A stretch of 64,000 bases of DNA. It comes from Gimesia algae. Lineage in GTDB: Bacteria; Planctomycetota; Planctomycetia; Planctomycetales; Planctomycetaceae. Position 1 is the stretch's first letter. Each line of letters starts with the position of its first letter. The DNA is taken from contig NZ_CP036343.1 in the NCBI RefSeq assembly GCF_007746795.1, positions 5,865,357 through 5,929,356 on the forward strand. The letters are read 5' to 3'. Positions 1 through 8,393 of this stretch are shown here, one piece after another. The position numbers and the translations under genes were made by a program. The notes below the pieces were generated by a model. It was not told where the DNA came from, did no database searches, and saw only the letters and a list, made by a program, of their open reading frames with translations.

Positions 1-896
1 ACCTTTCGCGGCGTAACCAGGGAGAATGTATCTTGTGTTTTGGAAAGTATCCGATTTCGAAAATCACACAACAGATACCCCTGCTCTTCATCGGTTTGTT
101 TTGTCTGATCAACTTCAAAAACGACCGAGACTTTTTCAGGCGGTTGTGCGGGGCAGACGATAGTACTCTCATACTCGCGGCCGGGAATGGTGGAGATCAT
201 TTTCGTTTTCAGATTCTCGCCCCAAGGAGCGGTGATGGTCAATTGATACTGCCCCCAGGGGAGACGTTTAAAATTGAGTTTACCCGTTTCGTCGCTGATC
301 GCCTTGACCGTGAATGTGTCGGTCTTACTGCCTCGCTTTGTCAGCTGTCCTGTAAAACCGCTTGCCGGCTTCAACTCTTTACCAGTCTGGACCAGCTGAA
401 AGGTGATGGGGCTCAATAAATCTGAAATGGATGCCGCCTGACCAGTCTGCCTCTCGTTTAACTTTTCCAGTTGTTTCAGAATCTGTTGATCCACTTGAGA
501 CGCTGTAACAGATTGAGGTCGATCTGCTAAAGCAGCCAACTGCTCCAGCATTTTCAAATTCAGACGTTCATTCTGTTTCATCATCGACCAGGCAATTCCC
601 GCCACGGCAATGCAACAGACTGCCGCGGTGACAGAGACTCCGGTCATAATGCGTTGCGACATGATTTTCTCCTTCATCGCGTCCAGCCAGAGCTGGCGGG
701 CAATTTTGATGGGATCGCCGAATTGATTTAGTACACGCTGTTTCGCCAGCTGTTCGTCTGAGTTCTTTAACAGTTCCCGATTCAGGGCACACGCGAAATG
801 GTCGCTGAGTTCATCAATGATGTCCTGCCTGAGTGATGACGGTTCGTCGTCACGCTCGGGCGGAAAATCTTCGATGCTGATCTCAGGCCAGTTCAC
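1..896 (-). CDS. Membrane-anchored protein with permease-prefix/HAAS-like N-terminus, paralogue 2 (3' end outside window)
   Basis: The frame is open from a GTG at 896-894 to the window edge (about 298 codons), with a good AGGAG Shine-Dalgarno about 6 nt upstream. It is a tandem paralogue of the gene at 941-2398. The first 80 or so residues, a cytoplasmic part with motifs such as IIDELSDHF and FGDPIKIARQLW, are nearly identical between the two. One membrane segment follows (about residues 85-105), then a short coiled-coil stretch and a carboxypeptidase-regulatory-like beta domain (PWGQYQL), which is clearly more diverged. The N-terminal type is commonly found in proteins encoded beside PadR regulators. 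The gene starts 45 nt after the stop of its paralogue, so it should belong to the same padR-led operon. The substrate or signal cannot be read from the sequence. Probably a membrane sensor or anchor protein rather than an enzyme. Confidence 0.8.
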   Translation of the reverse strand, partial: MNWPEISIEDFPPERDDEPSSLRQDIIDELSDHFACALNRELLKNSDEQLAKQRVLNQFGDPIKIARQLWLDAMKEKIMSQRIMTGVSVTAAVCCIAVAGIAWSMMKQNERLNLKMLEQLAALADRPQSVTASQVDQQILKQLEKLNERQTGQAASISDLLSPITFQLVQTGKELKPASGFTGQLTKRGSKTDTFTVKAISDETGKLNFKRLPWGQYQLTITAPWGENLKTKMISTIPGREYESTIVCPAQPPEKVSVVFEVDQTKQTDEEQGYLLCDFRNRILSKTQDTFSLVTPRK

Positions 897-940
897 GTTC
901 TACTCCTGTAGTTAGCAAACGATTTTTGAAACCGTTTATC

Positions 941-2398
941 TTAGAATAAGCCCTGACCCGCACCGCCGATTCTCTGGGGCATCTTGAGATTTTCCAGGTA
1001 AGGTAATTTGATTTCCCAGAGATTTTTCTCGTCTTGAGATGCTGTAAAGACAAGGCGCTTTGATAATTCGATCCCGTCTGCATACCGTGGTGCTTCATTC
1101 ACGTTCATCAGATCAACCTGGGTTAAATGAATGGGGGCATTTCGAAAGGGGAGCATAAGAAAAGTATGAGCTTCGATTGTGCCAAACCCCTCTGTTCCTC
1201 CCATCATTGCACGATATTTCAGACTATAACTACCGACGTTAGATCTACTGTTGTTTAAAATGTTATAGTTTTGCTTTTCATTCAATTCCGTCAGCCTCTG
1301 TAAATCGTTTTTCTGAACCAGAACCAGATCAGGCAAAACATGTTTTCCCTGACTCATCTTTACCGAGGTGGTTTCGCCCAGATGCTGCATATTAATGTCT
1401 TTGTATTCTCCGTCTTTAGCTAAAGGACAAGCTGTAATTAAATTCTGATTATTGATGAGATAGACACCAGTGGAATCTTCAGTCGGATCCTGTTGGTAAA
1501 TCCAGTTTTTATCTTGAATGAGTCTACTGCTCTCCACCTGCTGCTTCCGGCCTGAGGCATGACGCAAGTCACATAACAGAACCCAGTCTTCTGCGTTGAA
1601 TTCGCCAGGCCATTTCACTTGAAACTGGACGGGAACTTGTGCCGGCACCGCAGCTGGGCAAATGATTTCCTGTGAATAATTCCGTCCTGGGATGACCGAG
1701 ACATGCTGATGAAAAGACTCACCCCAGGGAGCATTCAAATTCAGTTGATATTTCCCCCAGGGTAGTTTCCCAAAATCGAGTTGCCCCTCTGCATTACTGG
1801 CGGCTTCCAACGTGAAAGTCTCTGAAGGAGTTCCGTCTTTTATCAGTGTGCCCGTAAAACCGACTGCAGGTATTTTGTCTTTGTTGTCTTGAACGAGCTG
1901 GAAGGAGATCTGATTCATTCCCTCAACTGTAGCACTGGCGGCAGCCTGTTGTTCCTCTCTCAATTCCTTCAGTTGATCCAGGATCTGCTGTTCTCTACCA
2001 ACTGCTGCAACGGGCTGAGGTCGATCGGCGATCGTCGCCAGTTGTTCCAGCATTTTCTGGTTCACCACCCGGCTTTCCTGCACCAGGATCCAGGCAAAGC
2101 CCACCACGGCGATACAACACACCGCCATCACAGCAGAGATTCCGGTCATAATACGTTGTGACATGATTTTCTCCTTCATTGCGTCCAGCCAGAGCTGACG
2201 GGCGATTTTGATGGGATCGCCGAAGTTTTGAATAACACGTTGTTTCGCCAGACTTTCGTCAGAGTTCTTTAACAGTTCCCGATTCAGGGCACACGCAAAA
2301 TGGTCGCTGAGTTCATCGATAATATCCTGACGCAGCGATGAAGGCTCATCGTCCCGTCGCGGTGGAAAATCTTCGATACTGATCTCAGGCCAGACCAC
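941..2398 (-). CDS. PadR-linked membrane protein, permease-prefix/HAAS-like N-terminus, paralogue 1
   Basis: A 485-residue protein starting at GTG 2398, inside the last 14 nt of the padR gene, which suggests translational coupling. Residues 1-80 form a soluble helical domain (DELSDHF, a conserved AKQRV stretch, then FGDP) like the prefix domains of PadR-associated permeases and HAAS-domain proteins. Residues about 85-107 form one hydrophobic segment. Residues 108-160 are rich in Q, E and L and likely coiled coil. Residues about 170-260 resemble a carboxypeptidase-regulatory-like beta sandwich (LPWGKYQLNL). The last 220 residues match nothing I recognise. The topology predicted is cytoplasmic N-terminus and extracytoplasmic C-terminus. 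There are no catalytic motifs. A role as the membrane partner of the PadR regulator is inferred from operon structure only. Confidence 0.85.
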   Translation of the reverse strand: MVWPEISIEDFPPRRDDEPSSLRQDIIDELSDHFACALNRELLKNSDESLAKQRVIQNFGDPIKIARQLWLDAMKEKIMSQRIMTGISAVMAVCCIAVVGFAWILVQESRVVNQKMLEQLATIADRPQPVAAVGREQQILDQLKELREEQQAAASATVEGMNQISFQLVQDNKDKIPAVGFTGTLIKDGTPSETFTLEAASNAEGQLDFGKLPWGKYQLNLNAPWGESFHQHVSVIPGRNYSQEIICPAAVPAQVPVQFQVKWPGEFNAEDWVLLCDLRHASGRKQQVESSRLIQDKNWIYQQDPTEDSTGVYLINNQNLITACPLAKDGEYKDINMQHLGETTSVKMSQGKHVLPDLVLVQKNDLQRLTELNEKQNYNILNNSRSNVGSYSLKYRAMMGGTEGFGTIEAHTFLMLPFRNAPIHLTQVDLMNVNEAPRYADGIELSKRLVFTASQDEKNLWEIKLPYLENLKMPQRIGGAGQGLF

Positions 2399-2717
2399 TT
2401 TGAGCTCCCAGAATGCGTTCGATGGCTGAGGAGAACTGCTTCCATTCCTGTCGTTTCTCGTTGAGCGCTTTCTGCCCCTGGATCGTCAGTTCGTAATATT
2501 TCCGTCGACGACCATCGACTTCTCGCCAGAACGACTTCAACAGTTTTTTACGCTGCAGCTTATGCAACGCCGGATACAGACTCCCCTCTTTCAGCTCAAA
2601 CTCATTGGCTGAACGATTCGTGACGCGCTGCGTAATTTCATAGCCATAAGTGGGCCCTTCGGAAACCAGTTCCAGAACGAGCATCTCCATGGTGCCTGCA
2701 AATAATTGCGGATTCAT
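2385..2717 (-). CDS. PadR family transcriptional regulator
   Basis: A 110-residue protein with the typical PadR winged-helix layout: an N-terminal MLVLELVSEGPTYGYEI segment, the LKEGSLYPALHKLQRKKLL recognition helix and wing, and RRRKYYELT followed by a C-terminal dimerisation helix. The family comprises small-molecule- or stress-responsive repressors that usually control their own operon and neighbouring membrane proteins. A strong GGAGGA Shine-Dalgarno lies 5 nt before the ATG. The 3' end overlaps the next gene by 14 nt, and the following two genes are tandem membrane-protein paralogues, so all three are probably co-transcribed and self-regulated. The upstream 50 nt are AT-rich and carry repeated ACAT/ATAT elements that could be its operator. 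Confidence 0.93.
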   Translation of the reverse strand: MNPQLFAGTMEMLVLELVSEGPTYGYEITQRVTNRSANEFELKEGSLYPALHKLQRKKLLKSFWREVDGRRRKYYELTIQGQKALNEKRQEWKQFSSAIERILGAQSGLA

Positions 2718-2730
2718 CGCTTATCCTCCG

Positions 2731-2762
2731 ATACATAGGATGACTACATATTCCATATATAG
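2731..2762. promoter_or_regulatory. Possible PadR operator/promoter region
   Basis: The stretch just upstream of padR contains ATACAT, then ACATATTCCATATAT, which includes the dyad ATAT-TCC-ATAT. PadR operators described elsewhere are AT-rich dyads built on ATGT/ACAT half sites, so autoregulation is plausible. The element is short and the match is loose. Confidence 0.25.
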
Positions 2763-2813
2763 CCGCTCTAGGTATTAACTGTCAAGAAGTTTTTTGGAAA
2801 GAAATCACCAGGG

Positions 2814-2863
2814 GGTGAGCCCGAATGTAATTCGGGCCGAGCGCAGCGAGCAGGAGGTCCCAG
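2814..2863 (+). repeat. REP-like hairpin repeat, copy A
   Basis: A 50-nt element with a perfect 8-bp stem (GCCCGAAT / ATTCGGGC, loop GTA) followed by a conserved tail ending CAGGAGGTCCCAG. It aligns without gaps to copy B at 2947-2996, which lies in inverted orientation. By eye 33 of 50 positions are identical, and the stem positions that differ are compensatory (GCCCG-type against TACCG-type pairs). Confidence 0.65.
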
Positions 2864-2946
2864 CTTACGAGATTAATTCACAACAGAGAAACCCAATTGT
2901 TTGAATAAATGAGCTTGAGGCACACGCACTCTCCACATAGTCTGCA

Positions 2947-2996
2947 CTGCGACCTCCTGTTGCCTGCGGCAATACCGGATTCCATCCGGTACTACC
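2947..2996 (-). repeat. REP-like hairpin repeat, copy B (inverted)
   Basis: Read on the minus strand this has the same organisation as copy A: a stem TACCGGAT / ATCCGGTA around a GGA loop, then a tail ending CAGGAGGTCGCAG. The conserved GGAGGTC ends of the two copies face each other across about 83 nt. Two inverted REP-type hairpins with a short spacer is the structure called a REPIN. Spurious short open frames run through it; I annotate no protein here. Confidence 0.6.
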
Positions 2997-3103
2997 CTGA
3001 CTGTTTTCTGTTGCCATCGAAAGCGGGCACGAATTGAACCTCACCAGGCATGCGGACACATGACCCGCAACCTGCGCCAATTGAAGTAAGGACAATCAGA
3101 CTG

Positions 3104-4291
3104 TTACACACCCCGGGCTGCGTTGGCGCAGAACTGGTAGTAGACTTCTTCCGATTTCAGCAGCTCTTCGATGTCAATCCATTCATCGACGGTATGCGCC
3201 TGGGCAATCGAACCGGGACCGAACACCATTGAAGGGACCCCTCCCTGATTCACACGGGCCGCATGCGTGCCATAAGGCACACCCACTTTTTTGTGGCCTG
3301 GTTCCAGTTGATCAATGACGGACAACAGTCGGTCGCTCCATTCTCCATTATTATGATCGGACAGGGAAACTCCGGTGATCCATGGCGGCAGCATCTCGAA
3401 TTCGAATGGGAGTGTCTGCTTTAAATATTCTTCCACCTGGTTCATAACCTCGATCCCGTCTTCGCCGGGAATGACGCGTCGGTCAATTTCGATGGTACAC
3501 CAGTCAGGCACGATGTTGACACTTTCGCCCCCTTCGATCACGCCAACACTCAAGGTCGGCGGACCACATAAAGGGTGTGCATCCCGAGCTGCGAGTTCAT
3601 CCGCGTGCGTCTGCAGCGCCTTGATGACATCCGCCATCTTGTAAATGGCATTCACTCCATCGTTGGGTTGGGAACTATGGCAGGCTTTTCCCGTCGTCTT
3701 GATTTTCCAGCGGGTGGCGCCCCGATGTGCTACGACAATATCCAGCATGGTCGGTTCGGCAACTAACCCCAGATCGGGAGGCTCGGTCAGAATTTGACTC
3801 AGGCCACTCGGGTTTTCCCAGAGCTGCACCAGGTGATTGATGCCTTTGACGGTCGCTTCTTCATCACACGTGCAGGACAGAATCACATTCGCAGCATCGG
3901 GAGGATTGTCTTTGACCAGGCGGGTAAATGCCATCAGCATTGCCGCCATGCTGCCTTTGACATCACAGGCGCCGCGGCCGTAAATCTTTCCGTCTTTTTC
4001 CGTGCCTTCAAAAGGAGGGACAATCATGCCTTCGACGGGAACGGTATCCTGGTGAACATCCATCAGAATCGTGGGGACACCCGGTTTAGGAGCCGTGCGG
4101 GCAATGACGTTATTTCGACCGGGAACGACTTCGATCGATTCATATTCGACCCCCAGTTCTGCAAAATAATTGCATAAAAACTGGGTCAGCCTGCCTTCGA
4201 AGTAGATATCACCGGTAACAGCGCGACCCATCGGGTTCACGCTGGGAATCGCAATCAGTTGTTTTAACAGCCTAACGGCATCCATCGACAT
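3104..4291 (-). CDS. M20 family metallopeptidase (ArgE/DapE type)
   Basis: About 395 residues, the usual size for the M20A group of acetylornithine deacetylases and succinyl-diaminopimelate desuccinylases. These hydrolyse N-acyl amino acids with a two-metal centre. Visible ligands and catalytic residues: VHQDTVP (His and Asp around residues 80-82), GRGACDVKG (bridging Asp), CDEEAT (catalytic Glu plus ligand), VAEPT and the C-terminal AHTVDEW His. The dimerisation lid domain carries the GKACHSSQPNDG motif. I place the start at ATG 4291 because AGAGGTGAA precedes it; upstream TTG/ATG codons extend the frame without a better ribosome site. The exact acyl substrate cannot be fixed from sequence. 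It is divergent from the gluconolactonase-like gene at 4500 and stands alone. Confidence 0.9.
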   Translation of the reverse strand: MSMDAVRLLKQLIAIPSVNPMGRAVTGDIYFEGRLTQFLCNYFAELGVEYESIEVVPGRNNVIARTAPKPGVPTILMDVHQDTVPVEGMIVPPFEGTEKDGKIYGRGACDVKGSMAAMLMAFTRLVKDNPPDAANVILSCTCDEEATVKGINHLVQLWENPSGLSQILTEPPDLGLVAEPTMLDIVVAHRGATRWKIKTTGKACHSSQPNDGVNAIYKMADVIKALQTHADELAARDAHPLCGPPTLSVGVIEGGESVNIVPDWCTIEIDRRVIPGEDGIEVMNQVEEYLKQTLPFEFEMLPPWITGVSLSDHNNGEWSDRLLSVIDQLEPGHKKVGVPYGTHAARVNQGGVPSMVFGPGSIAQAHTVDEWIDIEELLKSEEVYYQFCANAARGV

Positions 4292-4499
4292 TTCACCTCT
4301 CATCAAGCTCTCTATTCACGCCTAAAAGCACTTTATTGCGCAGTAATTCTCTACGCCAAGTGTCCCTCATGGACGGATCGATTTCCACTGATACGGCAAT
4401 CCGATTCGTCAGATGGTTGAATTTTGTGTTGTTGACAGGCTCTAATAGGAAGAATTGATGTCCCCCATTTTGCTGAACTCTTACTCCAAGGAGTCTCCG

Positions 4500-5444
4500 A
4501 TGAAAAACATACTGAACTGGACTGCAGTGGCTCTGATGCTTTCCCTGTCTGCTGCGATAACACAGGCGGAAGACCAGGCCGAGATCCCCGGCGTAGGCCC
4601 CGTCAGCAAGCCCGTTAAACTGTTTACTGATTTCAAATTTACGGAAGGCCCCGCGTTTGATCTGCAGGGAAACCTCTATTTCACGGATATCCCCGATAAT
4701 AAAATCTATCAGGTCGACACAAAAGGAAAACTGTCCACTTTCCTGGAGCCCTCCAATCATTGCAATGGCCTGATGCTCGATGGGTCAAACAAGCTGCTGG
4801 CCTGTGAAATGGACGGACGCCTGGTCAGTATCAACCTGAAAAACAAAAAAGTCACACCGCTGGCTCCGGAATACAAAGGGAAGCGATTCAACGCCCCCAA
4901 TGATCTCGTCATTGATCGAACAGGAGGCATCTACTTCACAGATCCTCATTTTCGGGCTCCTGAACCACTGCCACAGGGTAAAGTCGCCGTCTACTATCGC
5001 TCGGCGGAGGGCGAAGTCACGCGTCTGGTGGATGATTTAAAAGCCCCGAACGGTGTGATCCTTTCCCCTGATGAAAAGACACTCTACGTCATTCCCAGCA
5101 TGTCAAAAGAAATGTGGGCTTATCCTGTGACTGCTCCTGGTAAAATCGGCAAAGGCCGTGTTTTCTGCAGCCTGAAGCAGGAACCTGGGACGCCCGAACC
5201 AGGCAGAGGCGGCGATGGTCTGACGATCGATACCAATGGAAATCTCTATATTACCTCGGGGTTGGGACTGCAGGTTTTCTCTCCTGAAGGGAAACTGCTG
5301 GGCATTATTCAAGTCCCCGAAAAACCCGCGAATGTGACCTTTGGCGGAAAAGATAATGCGAGCCTGTTCATTACCGCACGCACTTCGCTGTATCGTGTCG
5401 ACACCAAAGCAAAAGGGCACCGTTTTCCCGGTAAATCCTCATGA
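4500..5444 (+). CDS. Secreted SMP-30/gluconolactonase-like beta-propeller protein
   Basis: 314 residues starting at ATG 4500, with an AAGGAG site 7 nt upstream (an upstream ATG in frame has no such site). Residues 1-23 form a signal peptide (hydrophobic core ALMLSLSAAI, cut near TQA-ED). The rest is a six-bladed SMP-30/LRE-type propeller. Family metal ligands are visible: Glu in FTEGPAFD, Asn in NAPNDLVID and Asp in GDGLTIDTNGNLYI. The family hydrolyses sugar lactones such as gluconolactone, and a periplasmic location fits planctomycete sugar catabolism. Substrate is not predictable. A strong intrinsic terminator follows at 5501-5547. Confidence 0.9.
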   Translation: MKNILNWTAVALMLSLSAAITQAEDQAEIPGVGPVSKPVKLFTDFKFTEGPAFDLQGNLYFTDIPDNKIYQVDTKGKLSTFLEPSNHCNGLMLDGSNKLLACEMDGRLVSINLKNKKVTPLAPEYKGKRFNAPNDLVIDRTGGIYFTDPHFRAPEPLPQGKVAVYYRSAEGEVTRLVDDLKAPNGVILSPDEKTLYVIPSMSKEMWAYPVTAPGKIGKGRVFCSLKQEPGTPEPGRGGDGLTIDTNGNLYITSGLGLQVFSPEGKLLGIIQVPEKPANVTFGGKDNASLFITARTSLYRVDTKAKGHRFPGKSS

Positions 5445-5500
5445 TACCGGCAATGCGACTTGTTCCATCTGGTTCGATAATGAGTGAACCGGGATAAACT

Positions 5501-5547
5501 AAACGCTGGTCTGGCTGAAAAGCCGATAAAAAGACCAGCGTTTTTTT
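5501..5547 (+). terminator. Rho-independent terminator
   Basis: AAACGCTGGTCT and AGACCAGCGTTT form a perfect 12-bp stem around a loop of about 19 nt, followed by a run of seven T. It lies 56 nt after the gluconolactonase-like gene and isolates it from the dehydrogenase operon. Confidence 0.9.
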
Positions 5548-5759
5548 ATGGAACCACGCTAATCTGCAGGCAGTTGCCTGTTTCGTTCGATTCCGTTCAA
5601 AAGTTTTTCCTGATTATCATCTTCCCTGTACGCGGGAATTGTGCTGGCTTTCTTAAGAAGTCATAATCGAAACTGCTGCTCGCAAATTGAAGAAAATCAT
5701 CTGAAATAAGTCTGAAAACATACGTTTTTTCCCGTGACTCGGTTGGAGTATTGTGTCCG

Positions 5760-6947
5760 ATGTCTGTTGAAATTAAAGTCCCCTCGGTGGGGGAATCCAT
5801 CTCCGAAGTCCAAATCGGAGCCTGGCACGCCGCTGAAGGAAAATGGGTCGCTCAGGACAGTGAAATTGTCGAGCTCGAAACCGATAAAGCCACCTTCGAT
5901 GTGCCCGCTCCGCTGGACGGGATCATTATCGAAATCCTGAAAAAAACCGGGGAGATGGCAGCCGTCGGTGAAGTCATCGGCTATCTCGAAGAAGCAGAAC
6001 GCCCCGCAGGAGCTGAGGATCCTGCTCCGGAAAAGGGCCCGGCCAAAGCAGAATCAGCGTCTGCTCCCGCTGCCAGTCAAGGCGCACCCGCCGGATCCGG
6101 TGATCGAGTCATGCCGGCTGCCGCACGTGTGATGGCGGAAAAAGGGCTGAGCCCTGCGGATGTCAAAGGGACTGGACCGGGGGGACGAATTCTGAAAGAA
6201 GACGCCCTCAGCTTTCAGACGCCCAGCGGTTCAGACAACGGTGCCTTCCGCGAAGAAGAAATTGTCCCCATGAGCCCGATCCGCAAAAAGATTGCGGAAC
6301 GCCTCGTCGAAGCGCAGTCCAACGCCGCCCTGCTGACCACATTCAACGAAGTCGACATGTCAGCCGTCATGGATCTGCGGGCCAAGTACAAAGATATGTT
6401 TCTCAAGAAATACGATGTTAAACTGGGCTTCATGTCTTTCTTCATTAAAGCCGTGGTTGATGGCTTGAACCTCTATCCACAGATCAATGCAGAAATTCGC
6501 GGAACCGACCTGGTCTTCCGCAACTACTATGACATCGGCATCGCCGTCGGTGGTGGTAAAGGACTGGTCGTTCCCATTCTGCGCAACGCAGAGCGACTCA
6601 GTTTTGCGGACATTGAACTCAAAATCAATGACTTCGGCCAACGCGCCAAAGCGAACAAGATCAGCCTCGAAGAACTTCAGGGGGGCACCTTCACCATTAC
6701 CAATGGTGGTGTGTACGGATCACTGCTCTCCACTCCGATTGTGAACCCGCCTCAAAGTGGTGTGCTGGGTATGCATGGAATTCAGGAACGCCCTGTCGCC
6801 ATCAACGGCCAGGTCGTGATTCGTCCCATGATGTATATCGCTTTGACTTACGATCACCGTGTCGTTGACGGTCGGGAAGCTGTGGTCTTCCTCAAACGAG
6901 TCAAAGAGGTCCTGGAAGAACCATCACGCATGCTGATGGAAGTCTGA
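5760..6947 (+). CDS. sucB: Dihydrolipoamide acyltransferase E2 of a 2-oxo acid dehydrogenase (2-oxoglutarate type)
   Basis: 395 residues. It transfers the acyl group from E1 to CoA through a swinging lipoyl arm in the 2-oxoglutarate dehydrogenase complex of the TCA cycle. Domains: lipoyl domain, residues 1-77, with the acceptor lysine K43 in [10 protein letters not shown]; an Ala/Pro/Glu linker, 80-115; a peripheral subunit-binding domain, about 117-150 ([21 protein letters not shown]); and the catalytic domain with [13 protein letters not shown] (His366, Asp370). The N-terminus [14 protein letters not shown] is typical of the succinyl class. ATG 5760 is chosen for that homology although GGAG sits 11 nt upstream. 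E1 is not next to it, so an E1 gene elsewhere is expected. It is followed by lpdA and an lplA-like gene. Confidence 0.92.
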   Translation: MSVEIKVPSVGESISEVQIGAWHAAEGKWVAQDSEIVELETDKATFDVPAPLDGIIIEILKKTGEMAAVGEVIGYLEEAERPAGAEDPAPEKGPAKAESASAPAASQGAPAGSGDRVMPAAARVMAEKGLSPADVKGTGPGGRILKEDALSFQTPSGSDNGAFREEEIVPMSPIRKKIAERLVEAQSNAALLTTFNEVDMSAVMDLRAKYKDMFLKKYDVKLGFMSFFIKAVVDGLNLYPQINAEIRGTDLVFRNYYDIGIAVGGGKGLVVPILRNAERLSFADIELKINDFGQRAKANKISLEELQGGTFTITNGGVYGSLLSTPIVNPPQSGVLGMHGIQERPVAINGQVVIRPMMYIALTYDHRVVDGREAVVFLKRVKEVLEEPSRMLMEV

Positions 6948-7009
6948 GAATCAAACGCACATCTTAAGAGGCTTGGAAAGGTTTCCTGTCACTGCAGGAA
7001 AATGAGAAA

Positions 7010-8392
7010 ATGAACCACGATCTGGTTATTATCGGTGCTGGCCCCGGTGGCTATATTGCAGCGATCCGTGCTGCTCAACTGGGTTTAAATGTCGCCTGTA
7101 TCGAAAAAGAACGCATGCTCGGCGGGACCTGTCTGCGAGTCGGTTGCATCCCCAGCAAAGCGCTGCTCGAATCGAGTGAGCTGTATAAAGAAGCAGAGCA
7201 CACCTTCAAAGATCGCGGCATCAACGTCGGTTCGCTGTCGCTCGACCTGGAGAAAATGCTCAGTCAGAAAGACCGAACCGTCAAAACCATGGGCGGCGGC
7301 ATTGATTCCCTGTTCAAGAAAAACAAAATCACTCGCTACTCCGGTCACGCCACAATTACAGCACCGGGAAAAGTCTCTGTTGATAACGGAGAAGAAAAAA
7401 CCGAGCTGGAAGCAAAATACATTCTGATTGCCACCGGCAGCGAACCATCCACTCTGCCGGGAATCGAACTCGACGGCGACCGCGTGGGGACAAGTACGGA
7501 AGCACTTTCCTACGACCAGGTTCCCAAACATCTCGTTGTGATCGGCGGCGGTGTAATCGGCCTGGAATTAGGTGCCGTCTGGAGTCGCCTGGGAGCGAAA
7601 GTCACCGTACTGGAATACCTGGATCGCATCCTGCCTACCACGGACTTTGAAATCGCCAAAGAGGCACAGAAGATCTTCGAAAAACAGGGAATTGAATTCC
7701 AGCTCGGCTGCCGGGTGACCGGAGTCAAAGCAAATCGTAAAACCTGTGATGTCGAAATTGCAGATGCAAAGTCCATTCGCTGTGAGCGTGTTCTCGTTGC
7801 GGTCGGCAGACGTCCGAATACGGAAAATCTGGGTCTGGCAGAAATCGGTATCGCCTTGGACAAGCGGGGATTCATTCCCGTGAATGACCATTACGAAACC
7901 GCCGTCAAAGGCATTTTCGCCATTGGTGATGTTATCGGCGGAGCCATGCTGGCTCATAAAGCTGAAGACGAAGGAGTTGCATTCTCCGAACGTCTGGTGA
8001 CAGGTTACGGACACGTCAACTACGATGCCATTCCCAGTGTTGCTTATACCAATCCGGAAATTGCTGCCGTCGGAAAAACGGAAGAACAACTGAAAGAAGA
8101 AGGCATCGAATACCGTAAAGGAGTCTTCCCCTTCATGGCTAATGGCCGTGCCCGCGCCATGGGTCAGACTGAAGGCAAAGTCAAGATGCTGGCAGACAAG
8201 CAGACCGACCGTGTCCTGGGGGTTCACATCCTCGGGCCTCGCGCCGGAGATCTGATTGCCGAGTGCGCCGTCGCGATGGAATTTGGGGCCAGCAGCGAAG
8301 ATATCGCCCGCTGCTGTCACGCACATCCGACATTAGCAGAAGCGGTCAAAGAAGCAGCGTTGGCCGTAGATAAACGGGCACTCAATTTCTGA
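7010..8392 (+). CDS. lpdA: Dihydrolipoyl dehydrogenase (E3)
   Basis: 460 residues, a standard-length flavoprotein disulfide reductase that reoxidises dihydrolipoamide with NAD+. Visible: FAD-binding GAGPGGY (residues 9-15), redox disulfide C41 and C46 in GGTCLRVGCIPSK, NAD-binding GGGVIGLELG (about 184-193), the second FAD motif AIGDVIGG, and the C-terminal active-site His (about 437) in CHAHPTLAEA with its partner Glu. It lies 62 nt after the E2 gene and 1 nt before the lipoate ligase-family gene, giving a three-gene operon for making and running a lipoylated complex. Confidence 0.96.
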   Translation: MNHDLVIIGAGPGGYIAAIRAAQLGLNVACIEKERMLGGTCLRVGCIPSKALLESSELYKEAEHTFKDRGINVGSLSLDLEKMLSQKDRTVKTMGGGIDSLFKKNKITRYSGHATITAPGKVSVDNGEEKTELEAKYILIATGSEPSTLPGIELDGDRVGTSTEALSYDQVPKHLVVIGGGVIGLELGAVWSRLGAKVTVLEYLDRILPTTDFEIAKEAQKIFEKQGIEFQLGCRVTGVKANRKTCDVEIADAKSIRCERVLVAVGRRPNTENLGLAEIGIALDKRGFIPVNDHYETAVKGIFAIGDVIGGAMLAHKAEDEGVAFSERLVTGYGHVNYDAIPSVAYTNPEIAAVGKTEEQLKEEGIEYRKGVFPFMANGRARAMGQTEGKVKMLADKQTDRVLGVHILGPRAGDLIAECAVAMEFGASSEDIARCCHAHPTLAEAVKEAALAVDKRALNF

Positions 8393-8393
8393 G

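Larger units (their letters stand above)
2718..3103. other. Intergenic region with the REPIN-like element
   Basis: 386 nt between the padR operon and the M20 peptidase. Apart from the padR upstream signals and the inverted repeat pair at 2814-2996 I see nothing functional. The short minus-strand open frame at 2865-3095 lies largely inside the repeat and is rejected. Confidence 0.6.

Noticed and set aside
2865-3095. 76-codon minus-strand frame
   Set aside because: Composed mostly of the REPIN-like element; no ribosome site and no family.
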